The notes under the pieces: generated by a model | Seen by the model: only the letters and a program-made list of their open reading frames with translations | Told to the model about the DNA's origin: nothing | Databases searched by the model: none | Shown: positions 34,329-47,722 of the stretch, piece by piece | Layout of the letters: each line of letters begins with the position of its first letter | Numbering within the stretch: the stretch's first letter is position 1 | Assembly (NCBI GenBank): GCA_963969595.1 | Contig: OZ018412.1 | Location: 16,990,501 to 17,054,500 of the forward strand | Origin: Neckera pumila | Taxonomy: Eukaryota > Streptophyta > Bryopsida > Hypnales > Neckeraceae | Length of the DNA: 64,000 nt | Direction: 5' to 3' | Position numbers and translations under genes: made by a program

Positions 34329-37030
34329 TGTTGTTATATCATGACCAAAGATTTCATTAATTGGTGATTTTGTTCTTACAAATATATTAGATTTTAAAGA
34401 CATTGCATGTCCAATGCAATGGTGCACCCCCAATTTCATGAAAATGGGAATTCTTAATGGAATTTTGAGTTAAAGTTTCTTGAATATTCAAACATGTAAA
34501 ATGAACAACCTTAAAAAAATAGATTTTTGAACTACTTTAGTATGCAATTAAATTTTAATGTATAAATAGTTGTTGTTTTCAAAGTGATTGATTTTCAAAA
34601 AAAATTGATGGAACTCTTTTCTTGAATGTTTGACAATGAGATTCTTTAGGTGTGTATTATTTTTAATTTTTAGATCTAAAATCAAATATGGGCAATTATT
34701 ACAATCAAATTTGGATAGAAATTAATAAATTTAATATTAAAATGGGAGTTTTGAAATTCAAAATCTTTAAGATAAAACAATTTAGTCAAAATAAAAATTT
34801 GAATATATGCTTAATTTTAAAGTTGAAAAATAGGTACATATTGCTTGTTTTATTTTCCATTTGTATTAATGCTATATATTTTTTAAATGGATTTGCAAAA
34901 TGATTTTGTTTTTTAGTTTTTAAGTCCTTTTTTTTTACATTTTTTTTTCATTTTTAACAAAGCAAATCTTCCTAAGCCTAGTTCCTACTCAATTACATTC
35001 TTTGAAATTATCCTATATATATGCATTCTATTACAGAAGTTAATAGCCTTTAATCAAATTTTTAATTATATATGTCACAAAAATGATCACTTGAATGTCA
35101 TTAAGGCGTGTTTTCATCTATCAAAAGTTTTCTTTTGGTTTGTACCTACTTTACAAAGTTAACACTTAGATGTCTTGAAAGCCTATTTAGGGTCACTATT
35201 GGTATAATACATTATATTTGATACTATTGTATTTTAGCTACATCCTATGTCATGGTTTTGTGAAAAATTATAAATTATGTTTGCTAAAAATGCAATAATT
35301 CTTGACTTAGTGTGCATAAAATTTAAACAAATTATAGTCATTTGAAAGTATAAAAAATGAAAATGCAAAAATTTGAATTTTTTTGTCAATTTCAAGTCAA
35401 TTGTAACTAAGAGAATCTACTTAATAATCAACACAATGTCATGCATTTTGCTTTGTGAAGACGACATCCTACTTTCCAAAGATAGAAAGCAATCTACATA
35501 TGACAAATTTCCTATATAACATACTCTAGCACTAAAAGATTAAATTTAAATATCAAAACAAACGTTTAGCTACAAAGTGACACATTAGAAAAAATTTCAA
35601 ACCTGCTGTAAACCATTTGACTGCATGCAACAGTGTAATTACAACCAAAAAAAATATTATTAAGAAAATAATATTAAATTTAGGATCCCATGTAATTACT
35701 AGTTGTACCACATTAGGTTGGCGATTTTATTATATTTTTCAAAAAAATTAATTTAAGAAAAAATCCTATATTTGCACCACTATCAAAAGTCAAACAGCCC
35801 TCCAAAAGGCCTAGATTCTTTCTATAACTACAAGAAGATGGTGCTTGCAAATGTACTCCAATTGAAAGGTGACAATGCCAAATAGAAAAAAGAAAATTTG
35901 CAAACCTTTCAGTGGGCTCTTTAATTAGAGATAGATCTTGTCAAAATCTTCTAAATCCTATTTCAAGGTACCCAAAGTAAGTTTTGTAAAAGTAGTTCAT
36001 TTCTCATTAGCTTATCAAAACTTATCATATGATAAGGTGGAAAGATTTTTATGGGACTTTACCAATCATATATCCAAAAAATTCTTGATGGCCCTTTTAA
36101 AAGCTAAGCTGCAAATCTATATATATATCATTATTAGTATACACAAATGATGTGTCTTTGGTGAATATTTTAATTGAGACAAAAGTAGATTGTTAATTTT
36201 TATGTGGTTAAGGTTCAATGTTTGCCAAATTAGTGAATATTTTGCCTCTATCTATATACTTAGGCAAATGCCTTGACATATTTAATATTGTAGCTTGGTC
36301 AAAAAATAAATAATTAAAAGGACAACTAAATTTTTGGAAATTATTGACCTAGTTTGTCTCCCTTATAGAAATTCAATTCACTCCACACAATCTTGCATCT
36401 CTTCTTTATCAATTACTGTAAACATACATTGCAATGAAAGTTCATTGCCTTGCCATTTTGACTATTCTAAAGCACAATCTCTTACAAACAAAACAAACCT
36501 CTCATATGCAACAAACTCTGATACTTTATTGAATTCTAACACACACAAGATAGAGAATTTAAGGTTTGGAAGTAAAGACAAGGGTTTAGGTAATGCGGCC
36601 ACCTTAAATGAAAGTAGCAACCATCCAAATGTTACAACTTGGATGAATGTCTAACTTGGATGAATGTTTAATTTATTTTAATTAAATTTTAAAACTGTTT
36701 GATTTTGATATATTATTTTTTGAGCTACTAGTAACAAGTTTTTGCACTTTAACTAATTATTTAGTAGAAAGCTACCTAAGTTGCTAGGAAGCTATGATAA
36801 CGGATATTTTTGTTACAATTTCTATTTCAATAGACTTGCTCCAATATTGCTTCTACAATGCCATTCAAAAATATCCTCCACACTTTTTAAACTTGTTGCA
36901 CTACCATTATTAGCTATAAGTTCCTTACTATGGTATTTTTGACTGCAATTCACTTAGCACAAATCCAAAGTACTTCATAGTGGAATTTTTGGAATTGGCC
37001 ATGCATTGGAAAGGTTGTTTTTAATATCAT
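34329..37030. other. Very AT-rich intergenic DNA
   Basis: No gene recognised. Open frames at 35938-36150 and 36334-36654 have no family resemblance I can defend. Confidence 0.45.
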
Positions 37031-37037
37031 TGTCTAG

Positions 37038-37942
37038 CCCCTAAAGGCCCAAGACCTTTTTTTTGCAAAAAAACACTCAAAACTGCCATTTTTATAGCAA
37101 AGAGTAAAGAATTTGAAAATTGTTTTTTTTTCACATCTAACCATAGGATCTTACACCTAACTAGTATGAAAATGTTTGGAAAATTTTTTAGAGTTTTTGA
37201 CTGCACAGATTGCAAGATATCTGTGTTTAAAGTGAAGAAAAACAAGTTTTTGAGCACATTGTGGGACTAGATTTTTTGACTTTGAACATTTTTAACTTTA
37301 AATTTTTTCACTACAGAGTTTTGAGATCTTTAAGGTGGATAAATGAATTGAGAGTCTAGAAAAAAAAATTCAAAAAAAATTAATGTTCATTATTAAGAAA
37401 ATTGTTGAGTAGAATTAGGTACAAGCTAGAAGGAAAATCTAAACTATTAGTATCTTTTATATATAATTTGAATGCACTAATTCCAGTGGTGAGAATGTTC
37501 TAGCAAAAAAACTAAACCATGTGGAACTTTTTTTTCTAGAAAATTGTAAAAATCGCATTCAAAAATGAATCCTACAAGTTATTTTTTTCAGGAAGATGCT
37601 CTAAGTGTCCGAAAATTAAGATTGTCCATAATTTTTCATAACCAATCCAAATGGAATGAATCAAATCTTCAAGATAGACAAAAGTATAAATCTATAAAAA
37701 AAAAAATTCAAAAAAAAATTCAATTTTTTGCAATATTTATTTTGCTGCCCCTCTCCCTTGTTTTGAATTTATTTGGATATAACTTTTGATCTAGGGCACC
37801 AATTGAAAAAAAGTTTATATTCCCACAAAGCTTATCAGTTCATCTTAAAATAAAGTTTCAAAAAATCAAGACAAGAATTCAGCCCGTAGGTACATGCCCA
37901 AAATCTTATTTGTCCCTTGAAGGGACAATGGTCCCTTAGAGG
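37038..37942. mobile_element. piggyBac-like non-autonomous element, copy B (905 bp)
   Basis: Ends CCCCTAAAGGCCCAAGACC and the inverted CCTCTAAGGG are flanked by CTAG on both sides, a perfect 4-bp direct repeat in place of TTAA. It is nearly identical in length and similar in sequence throughout to copy A at 24010-24913. Confidence 0.75.
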
Positions 37943-37946
37943 CTAG

Positions 37947-39420
37947 TATGGAAAATGAATGATTGAATTCTTGAAAATTTAGTTTTGTAAAGAACTGTCT
38001 TAGAAGGCTTTCAAGTTTGAACCCAAGCTACTCAAGAATTTTATGATATGAAAGAGGTTTGAATGAATTTCTTCATTGAAATAAAATAAACAGCAATTGA
38101 ATATGTACTTTTTGAAAATATTGGTTGAAATGAACCTTATGCTTGTTAAATGAAACGAACTACTGCATGTACTTACTATTTAAACTATCTAAATTAATAA
38201 TTCAACCAAAAAAATTTATTGAAAATTTTGAAATTTTGAAATTCGTTTATTTTTCATTTATTTTCTAACTCTTATAAAAAGTATATATAAAATAAAAAAG
38301 TAATTTTTTGGTTGTAACCTTTGAACATGCAACAAAAAAGAAATATTAATCACATATCTAATTATAGAAAATCCTATTAATTATAATTTAATTAGGAATC
38401 CATTTGAAAATTGATAGACGTTTAATTAAATTTTCATTTCAGATTAAAAATTTTCAATTTATTCTTGCATATATAAAATATGTATTATAATAGGATAGTA
38501 TGTGCAAAGATTTTTAAGAAAATCAAAGTATTTATCTTTTCCACAATATTTATCTTCTATATCCAAATACAATTATAGATTTCATTAGAAGATGATGAAC
38601 AGTACTTTTTATTAGTTATATAATAATATTTTATAACTTTTGAAAATTAGATGTTGTAACATTTTGGAACATGGATTCTTCACAATAAATCAACTTCAAT
38701 ACAATCATTATACCATTTATGTATTACAAATGAGAAGTACTTTATATAAGTGATTTTTGTGCTACTTCAATAATTAAGTAATTAATACAAAGGATGATGT
38801 TACAACAAAATGGAAAGGTTAATTGATTATTTTGGAAATACAATAAAATTTGTCAAATCATGTTGATTAAATTTAAAATATAATACAAATGATTTTGATT
38901 CATTGATAGAATGAATCCAATAAAATTTCAATGCAATTTATGATTCCTGTTCTAGTAAATAAGATTAAAAAATTTTAAAAAAATTTAAAACTAAAAAAAT
39001 CATTCTAAATAAAATGCTATTGGGAATGCTAACTTTTATTTATTTTGAATAAAATTAATTTTTCCTTGTTTATTGTACACTTGTCTTTCCAAGTATTTCA
39101 TTAGTCTTAATTTCATTGAAACAATCCAATCTTGAATCTTCGTCATTTATAATTTTTTTATAAATTTTATTTGGTATTTTATGAACTATAGAATCATTGC
39201 ATATTGGATTTTTCTTTTTTCTTTCATAGAGTTCCTCCTTTTTCTTTATGAAAATGCAAAAATGAAATAAATATATCAATTTTTGTCTATTGAATTATAG
39301 TATAAAGTTTTTAGTTTCTTAAATGGAATATTTGATGTTAATTTGAATATTTGATTAAGGGAAAAATAACTCCTCAATGTTCTATTAAAGATATTATTAC
39401 ATTGCAAAACAAAAATAATA
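37947..39420. other. AT-rich intergenic DNA downstream of calnexin
   Basis: No gene recognised. It includes the presumed 3' flank of the calnexin gene. Confidence 0.4.
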
Positions 39421-39425
39421 AAGTT

Positions 39426-41288
39426 TTAGAGCCAACTAACCACGAATTTTGAAATATCTCTTTTTGCATATTTTAGACTGTAAATTGATATAAAAAATAT
39501 CGGAATTGTTCCCAAAATTCCTATTATAAGTAATGAATTTTCTTCAATTTTTTTAACTGCAAGCTGTTGTACAAAGAATGCTTTAATAAAATTATGAATG
39601 AAGAATTTATATTCATGTACCTTGCTAAAATATAATTTTGATGAATCTAAAAAACAAATTACATTTAAATCAAAGACACTTACAACAATTTGGTATTTAT
39701 ATTGCTCTAAAAATGGAAAGAGGTTTGTAAACCAATCAAGCGTTCCATAAATCCCTTCGAAAAACTTTTCCTATTGCATCCAATATTGCATCCAATGAAT
39801 TAAGATATATTTAACTAACAATTTCACTATATTAATAATAACATTATTTTTCAAATTTCAAAATAAAATATAATATAATAAATATTTTTTGTATTCATAT
39901 CAAAATTTCATGTAAAATAAATACACAAAAGATAGTCTACATATAGAATTTCATGTAATTTCTATAAAATAGTGAAATATGAATAAGACGCATTTTGCAC
40001 CTTGATTAAAAATGGATTTTTAAGGACTTTTAACCAAGGGATTTTTTCACTTTCACCATCTTCAATTTTTTTTTCAACTTTGATTTTTTTACTCCAAGTT
40101 TGATTTCTTATTTCAGAAGCAAAACTTTCATTGTTTGTGATTAGAATATTGTCAAAAATAATACCATCATCCATGGTCCATATTTCAATGCCAATTCTTC
40201 CTATTTTTTCAAATTGAGGTCTCTCAATATGATAATAGTTTGGATTTGGTATTTGTTTTGCTTCCCAAATGCCATTATAATTTGGATTGTCAATCAAGGG
40301 GGCAATCCATTTTCCTTTATAGAGAGGATTGTTTTTCATTGGAGGTTTCCAAGGTCCACATCCTGAAGCATTTTCACATTTTGGATTGTCAATTTTATCT
40401 TTTTCCCATTCTCCATCTTCTTCATCATTCCAATCCAAAGGTTTGGTTGAATCTAAGTCATCTATTTCTTCTGGTTCATCTTCTAACCATCCCTACAATA
40501 GTGATGATATATATCATTGTTTAGATAACCTTGTTGTAACCAATCAAGTGCATTTAATGCACAACTTATGGACATTTCTTCTAATTGTGAATTTTTGCTA
40601 TGTAAAGTAATAGATGAAAAATATATTGAAAGCATTTAAGTGAAATCATATTTATATTATTTGAAATTAAAAACTACAATTAGATGAGATTTTGAAGTTT
40701 TTTTTATTGAAGTCAAGTGTGATAATATGCATACATTATAAAACACATAATGAACAATTATGTAATTTCATATGATGTTTAGGACAATCAAGAATAAGTT
40801 TTGGATATAATTTCATCAAAATAAAAATGTATTCACAACATGCTTATCTTAGCTATATATAAAATTAGTATGAAATCATACATTTGTGTTCAAATCCTCA
40901 TATAATTGGCTAAAAATGTAACACAAAACATCAAGAGTTTATATTATCCAATAAAGGAATACAAAAATATGAATACTATATATACTCCTACTAAACTATT
41001 ATTTACATAAACATTTATATAAACTAACTTCAAAAACATTGGTTAATTTGGTTTCAATTATTTCAAGTTATAATTCTCAGTTTTGTATCAATATGAATTT
41101 TCTTTTCTTTATGATGAATGCCAAACTAGAAACACAAATATTTGATAAATATTCCATCTAAATCATTAAATCTTACTTGAAACATTAGATGAGTTTTGGG
41201 GGGTCGGGAGGGCCGTTTCAGGCCCGTTCCCGACGCTAGTCCCCCCCCCGCAGTTTCAGGGAACGGCTGTTCCCGACAAAAAAATTTC

Positions 41289-41319
<31 letters not shown>

Positions 41320-43943
41320 TTCTTGAAATGAAAAAATAAAAAAAAATAAAAAAAATAATTTTTTTCCGACGTGGAAGTCGCTCGGCCATGTCAGCGAGCT
41401 GCCACGGCCCTGAATTTGGCAGTTCTCACAAGTTCTCACAGGTTGGGAACACGCAGCCCTCCACAGGGCTGATTTCTCATCTAATGATAGGAATGTTATA
41501 CTAGGAGAGTTTAATTTATGTAAACTCTTAGAAACCCCATGGGTGCAAAGCAAGGTCATTTTTATTAAAAAAAATAAAAATATCAACTATTTTAAAAATC
41601 AAGCAATTTTAAAATAGTCCTTGAAGTATTTCTTATAAATCATTTAGAGAATCTTTTTCACAATTCTTCTAAAATATTTGAAATTTATGGAATATTTTTA
41701 TGAATACCATTTCAACCCCTTTTTAAAAAATCCTTTATTTTTAAATAGGCTAATCATTTAATATTACACTATAAGAGAAAGGAGTGTTTTAAGTGAGTAT
41801 TTAAGTATAGTTCTAGACATCAAATTATAAGTAATGACCTTAAAGGTTGTTACTTGTAATCTGATGGCTAGGACTATATTTAAAAATTCACTTAAAACAC
41901 ATCTTTCTCTTGTAGTGGTAATTGCTTTTTGCCATAGGTTATATATTGGTAACTAGTATTGATTACATTTATCTTTACTAAGCTAAAATTGTAATAATTT
42001 GAAAAAAATCAACTATAATACATCTAAGATTTTATTCAATATCCTTATGCACTTCAAAGTTAAAGTCACATATGTATAATACTATAATATGACTGCTGCC
42101 TATCTAATTTTATTGTAAGCTTAATATTTATTTATTTTAATTACAATCAAAAGACATTTATTCAAATATATTAATAACTTTATTTTATTAACCCTTAAAG
42201 GACGCGGCCCCCCTAAGACCAAAGTAGACACTAAAAGTGCTCCAATTATTGGACCAATAGGTACATTGTTTGTTTCTACAATGAATAATGAAATCTTTTG
42301 GCCTCAATGTTTTTCAAGGGTAAAAATTGTAAAAAAATTGAATATTTTTTTCTATTTATTATTACCTTAGGTTTTTTGGCGTCAAGGTCAAAAATGTGGC
42401 GAGGTTCGTCTTCATTCCAATCTTCGGGCTTTATGGCATTTGGGTCTAGAATTTTTGGTCGTTCATCCCAAGTTGTTGGCTTTTTATCACTAGGGTCTGC
42501 TATCATGAGAGGAGGAATGAGCATAGGTTCAAAGTCGTTTTTAGTAAAATCACAAATTTTAGCAAGTTCTCCATCCACAAAAACCTTCACAGTGTTGGCA
42601 TTTGGATATATTGTAGCTGTATATACATGTGTAAATCTATCAACTTCAACCAATGCGGGATGCTTCATATGATGTTCCACAAACTCTCCATTAATGGGAT
42701 TTTTATGTCGAAATATAAAATGGACTTTATTGGTTGAACCACATTTATCAGCACCAAACATTATAGAATAAGGAGTTTCATTGTCAATTTCATTGCTCCC
42801 ATTTTCATCATCCTAAAAGATTAAAAAAATCATAATAAAACTATTATAGATAGTTTAAAATATATATTTACATGATTGAATCAATTAAATACAATAAACT
42901 TAATATAGAACATTGTAGTATATATTAATCTTGAATGTATATAAAAAGTTCAAAAGCTATCACACCTTGGGAAGAAAAAACTTTATATACGCACCGCCAC
43001 AATCAATTCCCTCTTGAAATCGAACATCATATTGTAAAGTTAAAGTTTCTTCATTGGGGTTCACTAATTGAGGCAAATTATATGAAATTCCATATTTCTT
43101 TGCTTTTTCACTAACAACCAATCCAAAATCATCATGCCCTTGGCTTTTTTCATACTTCCATTTTCCTACAAATATACAATTTTAACATTTAAATTATAAA
43201 TTTATTATTAATATGCAATAAGATTATTATTTTTCTTTGAAATGATCAAATAGAGTATAATTTTTAAAATAGAATCACCTTTGTAATCACTTGTTTTCGT
43301 GACAAACCAACGCCCTTTCCAATTTGAATTAAAAGCTTCATAAAATGTCTGAATATCAAATATATATATCAAAATTGTGATTCTTTGTAATTTATTATTG
43401 AATTTTTTAAATATAATAAAATAATAGTTTTAAAATATACTCTTTAATTGAATCTTATAATAATTGTACATTATATTGAAATAATAATACCAATTATATA
43501 TGAACTATTTTATATGGAAACTATATACGGTAGTTGGATGTGATGTTGTGTAATCAAATGCATTTAGATTTTTTTAATCCAAATATAAATTATTTGAAAA
43601 GTACAATAATAACACATAGAAAATAGATATCAATTAGTCTCAATTTGCACTCAACAATTACTATACAAAATTGTTTCTACAAAGCAATATGAGATCTTTT
43701 GAGAAGTCATTTCATTTCTAAATTTTTTCATTTCGTAGTCCAAAATTCCAATTTCGATTTTATAAAGTCCTTTTGACATATTAAGTATAACTGAAACAAA
43801 TCAATTTTTAAATAAGTTGAAGTCTACACAGTTTGTTAAGAAAACAATACAATATCTTGTGGCCTTAAAGGAATTGCTAGTGCAATTGAAGCTTGTACAA
43901 TGATGAGTTCTATGATCCATGTTATTAAAGTCAACCTTGCCAT
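39426..43943 (-). CDS. Calnexin, divergent and AT-rich
   Basis: Calnexin is the membrane-bound lectin chaperone that folds monoglucosylated glycoproteins in the ER. Six minus-strand exons join in phase: 43943-43851, 43348-43279, 43165-42966, 42812-42366, 40492-40001 and 39620-39426. They total 1,497 nt, 498 residues. Residues 1-23 are a signal peptide (MARLTLITWIIELIIVQ...). The lectin domain has FYEAFNSNWKGRW, the conserved pair Cys110 (DCGGAY) and Cys145 (ADKCGSTNKVHFIFRHKNP), and THVYTATIYP. The P-domain has four KP-x-x-W-x-(E/D) repeats, then CGPWKPPMKNNP and the DNPNYNGIW-type repeats; IGIEIWTMDDGIIFDNILI follows. Exon 6 gives one membrane helix (463-483) and a tail of only 15 residues with no acidic stretch. 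Codons are strongly A/T-ending and the introns AT-rich; intron 4 is 1.87 kb and contains MITEs. Confidence 0.92.
41183..41486. mobile_element. CATTAGATGAGA MITE, copy 2 (304 bp), in calnexin intron 4
   Basis: It begins CATTAGATGAG and ends CTCATCTAATG. It has the same length and plan as copy 1: GC-rich ends (ggagggccgtttcaggcc; cacgcagccctccac) around a poly-A tract. It sits in the 1.87-kb intron between calnexin exons 4 and 5. Confidence 0.85.
41767..41917. mobile_element. CACTA-terminated MITE, 151 bp, in calnexin intron 4
   Basis: The left end CACTATAAGAGAAAG and the right end, inverted, CACTACAAGAGAAAG extend into arms of about 70 bp (gtgttttaagtga; tagttctagacatca). Nearly the whole element is stem. 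Flanks are TTA and GTA, a near match to the 3-bp duplication expected for CACTA elements. Confidence 0.8.
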
Positions 43944-45058
43944 ATCTACAATAGAAAATCAACCCATCACAATGCCATTGTCATAGGCAATATTGCAGAT
44001 ATTTGTTGAATTTTTATTTTGCAACAATTTTTATTTTGAATATATTTTTGCAATGTACATTGCTTGATAGTTTATGTAGTGTTTTTAAAGAAGTCAATTA
44101 AATTTGTAAATTTTGTTTCGTGAATTGTGAACATAGAAGATTTGCAATCATCATTGAAATTAAATAAACTTTTGATTTCAATTATAGTAGTCTATAACAT
44201 TAATTTTTACATTAGGAGTTTAAAAATAAATTGAATCTACTTTAGAGATTGAAATAAATGAAAAGAATATCATATGTGGATTGAAAATTTAATAGTCTTC
44301 ATTTTGACAAAATAATTATATAAAGGGAACATACGAAGAAGAGCATATGATGAATAGAACGAGAACAAACAACTATGCAATATGCTTTGTTGAATTTGTG
44401 GTATCTAGTACTTGATAGTAGTGTTATTGGTTGCAATTTTGAAAATAATATCATGTAAAAATACTAATACCAATACTAATCAACTCGGCCCATTTTCCTA
44501 AAAACTATTATCTTGCATTAATTGTCAATAGTTAATAAACAACAAATATTTAGTAGTTAAGTCTCTTTCATTTCAATTAATTTAAAAGTTAATAAAATGT
44601 AAAAGTATCTCATATTTCAAAATTCAATGAGATTAATAAATTATTTAATATTTAAATTGAACCATTTCAAATTTAAAAATAATTTTGAAATTTAAAACAT
44701 ACAACCTACAATTCTCTAAACCCACTAGTTTGCTATTTATAATTTTACAAATTTAGAAGCTTAGATAACTCATAAATAAAAAATATAATAGATTTTAAAA
44801 TTTGAAATTTAAATTGTTTAAATCTTAATAATTTATAATTTTGTAATTATATATTGATTACACTTGTTAGCAAAGAGAGAAATTGAATTTTAATGTAGTA
44901 ACAACATTAATCCTTCAAGGTTGTCTTTTGTAGGTGCAAATGTGGCAAGTGCATGTAGATGTGTAAGGGTTGTGATTGGTTTGTGAATTTGAAGGCCTAC
45001 AATTTGTCCAAAATAGAGGCACCTTTTGTAATATGCACCCACAACTACATTCTCGAGT
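43944..45058. other. AT-rich upstream region of calnexin
   Basis: This is presumed promoter and intergenic DNA. No gene and no distinct motif were recognised. Confidence 0.4.
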
Positions 45059-45059
45059 T

Positions 45060-45427
45060 CATTAGAGAAAAAATCAGCCCTCCGGAGGGCTCCTCCAGAT
45101 TGAAATGCCAAGCTATTTCAAGCTTGGCCTATCAATATGAAAAAGTCCCTCTGGTGAGCAGTTAGCTTGGCTGACTGCTTGCCGAAATATAGATTTCGTT
45201 TGTTTTGGGTTGTTTTTTTTTAAAAATATTTTTTGAAGATTAGATTTTTTTTTTTTTTTTTTGTTAATTTCTTACTTGTAAATCTGGATTTTTGTGCCAT
45301 TGTCACTACAATTTTAGCTTCACGGAAATAGGAAAAAAAAGAATTTTTTAGCCTCAAAAAACAAAATTTTAGGGTACTTTGGAGGACTATGAAGCAACCC
45401 TCCGAAGGCTTGAAATTTTCTCTAATG
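45060..45427. mobile_element. CATTAGATGAGA MITE family, copy 3 (368 bp)
   Basis: Ends CATTAGAG and CTCTAATG. Near each end are gccctccggagggc and accctccgaaggc blocks. The subregion around agcttggcctatc and gtgagcag-tta-gctga is shared with copy 4 at 47362-47722. Confidence 0.65.
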
Positions 45428-46832
45428 CCCTTTTATCTATGCAAGATTATGTTTTTTTTTGTGACATTATCAAGATTATTCCTTGGTATTACTAATAACT
45501 TAGTCAAATATATAACATTCAATTAAAGTAATTTAAAATTTTAAAAATTATATTTAGAAATTTGAAGCATTAAACTTTGAAGCCTTAATAAATAACACTA
45601 ATTCTTCTATCCACACAATACACGTAGATATTGGTTATTTTTGTAGCGTTTTAAGTTCAAGATAACCTTTCATGCTCTTTTGTATTATATAACTCAAACC
45701 CAACCACTTTTTTATTTGTTTTAGGTTGCCGACTATGTTGTGCCTTGTAGCTAAGATAAGGAATAAACAATAAAAATTCTATTTGTATACTTTCAAATTT
45801 GTTCATTATTTTCTTAAAAAAAATTCTTAAAAAAATAGGCACACTTATTTTTATGTTTTGTTATATTTTATATTTTGGAAAAATATGGTGATTCATTGAA
45901 CTACAAATTATGGTTACAATGCAATATTTTGTATTTATAGGTTATTTCTATTTTCTTTTTAAATTAAACTTTTTTTAAGATTTTTCATAAAGGTGTATGC
46001 ACTTAAAATTTTTATAGCAAGTCTTAAATTTGGAGAGCACCGTAATCTACTTTATTAGACGGAGTCCAAAAATCTTGAAATTTTTTTAAATTATGTTTTA
46101 GCATATGCTTTAGTGTGTTGGAATGCATTTCTTTGATTAGCCTACTAGAATATATTTAAAAATTTAATGATAGAAACTTGCTCAATTTTTAAAGTGTTGC
46201 AATTAGAAGCATAATTATCTTTTGGCACCTAACTTTCCAAGATTGGATTTAGTACAAACTTCATAAGCAAACAAGGTTAGGTACAAATAGGGATATTTAT
46301 ACACCTCTCAAAGTATAAACAACACTGACAAAGAAAATGAAGAGCCACAGTAAGAACTTGTAGACATAGTGGCATGACAAATTACAAATTATAAGTGGTT
46401 ATTCATACATGGTTAGACATGTGATTTAGGCCAAAAGAGGGGTGCAGTGTTTTTTAAAGCTAGCTAGCCACTTGTAAATTGTGATTCCCATTTTGTCATT
46501 TTCCTTGTATTAGTTGTATCTTCTCTTAATGACCTATGCACACTCCACACAACTATGGAAAAAAATAATTGGGTCATTTGTATGTATTCATTCAACAAGA
46601 CCAAACAAAAACAAATTCTCAGTTTCAAGGTTTTCTAAATTTCTAGAGCTTTTCAAAAAAAAAAAAGCTAAAAGAAGAAAAAAAGTGAAAAACAAGATTT
46701 ATTGACCACTTATTTTGGATTTGAAAAATAAAGAAGAGCACTTATAAAGTTAAAAGACCTTGCTGTATACTCTTGAGAGCTCGGCCTTTGAACACAGAAG
46801 TTAAGTAGATATACACTAGACGGAACCCATGT
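45428..46832. other. AT-rich intergenic DNA
   Basis: No gene recognised and no repeat structure seen. Confidence 0.4.
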
Positions 46833-46969
46833 CTAAATTGACGGATTTTATTAGAAATTCAATTTCATAACTTGTGTTTTTATGTCAACAATGACGTCCA
46901 ATGATGTCATTGTTGGCATAAAAACATGAGTTGTTACATTAGATCCCTAACAAAATTTTGTCAACTTAA
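46833..46969. repeat. Foldback repeat, about 137 bp
   Basis: Inner arms of 27 bp with three mismatches end in ATGTCAACAATGAC and GTCATTGTTGGCAT around a 10-bp loop. Outer arms (taaattgacggatttta and its mate near 46950-46969) extend the stem to nearly the full length. Confidence 0.7.
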
Positions 46970-47361
46970 CACAAGAAAATCCAAAATAACAAGGGCTCCT
47001 TCTAGTTATATATCCACCCGTATATCCATTTCCATACCTTTAACTAAAAAATTCCTCCCTCATGAACTAGTGGTGCACATTTGTTTTCTAGAATGTACAG
47101 CATTGCTGCATGAAGATGGAATTGGGTGAAAGGATGGGAATGGATATGTCTTTCTTATGTACATTGAAAATGCAAGTCTGTTTACAATGTACCTTGCACA
47201 TGACCCAACCAAATTTTTCCATAAAGTAATGACATGTCATGAGGGAAAGATATAAGGAAAATAACTAGGCCTTGAGAGTCCTACATTTAAAAAACAACTT
47301 GCCATCTTTGTGATTGGAAAATGAAAATGAACAAAAATGCAAAGATGGAGTTTCATGGAAA

Positions 47362-47722
47362 CATTACAAAAAATTTCAACCCTCCAAAGGGATATTCTAG
47401 AGTGACAAACCAATCTATTTCAAAGCTTGGTCTATCGCTCTAAAAAAGTATCGCAGTGAGCAGTCAGATAAGCTGATTGCTCACCGAAACAACTAGATTT
47501 CGTGGGATTTCTTTTTTAATATTTTTTTTAGATGATTATGATTATGATTATGATTAAATAAATTTTAAACTCTTAAAACCCAATTCCTGCGCCACTGCCA
47601 CTACAATTTCAGCTGGACAAGAATAAGGAAAAAATGATTTTTTCAATTAAAAAACAACAACTTTTAGGGTACTCTGGAGGCCTATGGAACAACCCTTTGG
47701 AGGCCTGAAATTTTATCTAATG
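47362..47722. mobile_element. CATTAGATGAGA MITE family, copy 4 (361 bp)
   Basis: The left end is CATTACAAAAAATTTCAACCC and the right end ATTTTATCTAATG. The interior parallels copy 3 (caaagcttggtctatcgct; cagataagctgattgctcacc). A six-base microsatellite, tgatta, repeats four times at about 47534-47558. Confidence 0.6.

Noticed and set aside
35938..36150. Open frame with a faint reverse transcriptase-like phrase (VERFLWDF)
   Set aside because: One short phrase, no catalytic FADD-type box and no LINE context; AT-rich chance frame is simpler.
36334..36654. 106-codon open frame
   Set aside because: No family resemblance, composition like the flanks, and no supporting exon structure.
42191..42215. 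TTAACCCTTAAAGGACGCGG as another piggyBac terminus
   Set aside because: No inverted partner end was found nearby, so it may be chance or a solo fragment.
46765..46812. Resemblance to a 5S rRNA internal region (gaacacagaagttaag)
   Set aside because: Only about 16 bases match; the flanks do not form a 5S helix or carry the rest of the plant 5S control region.
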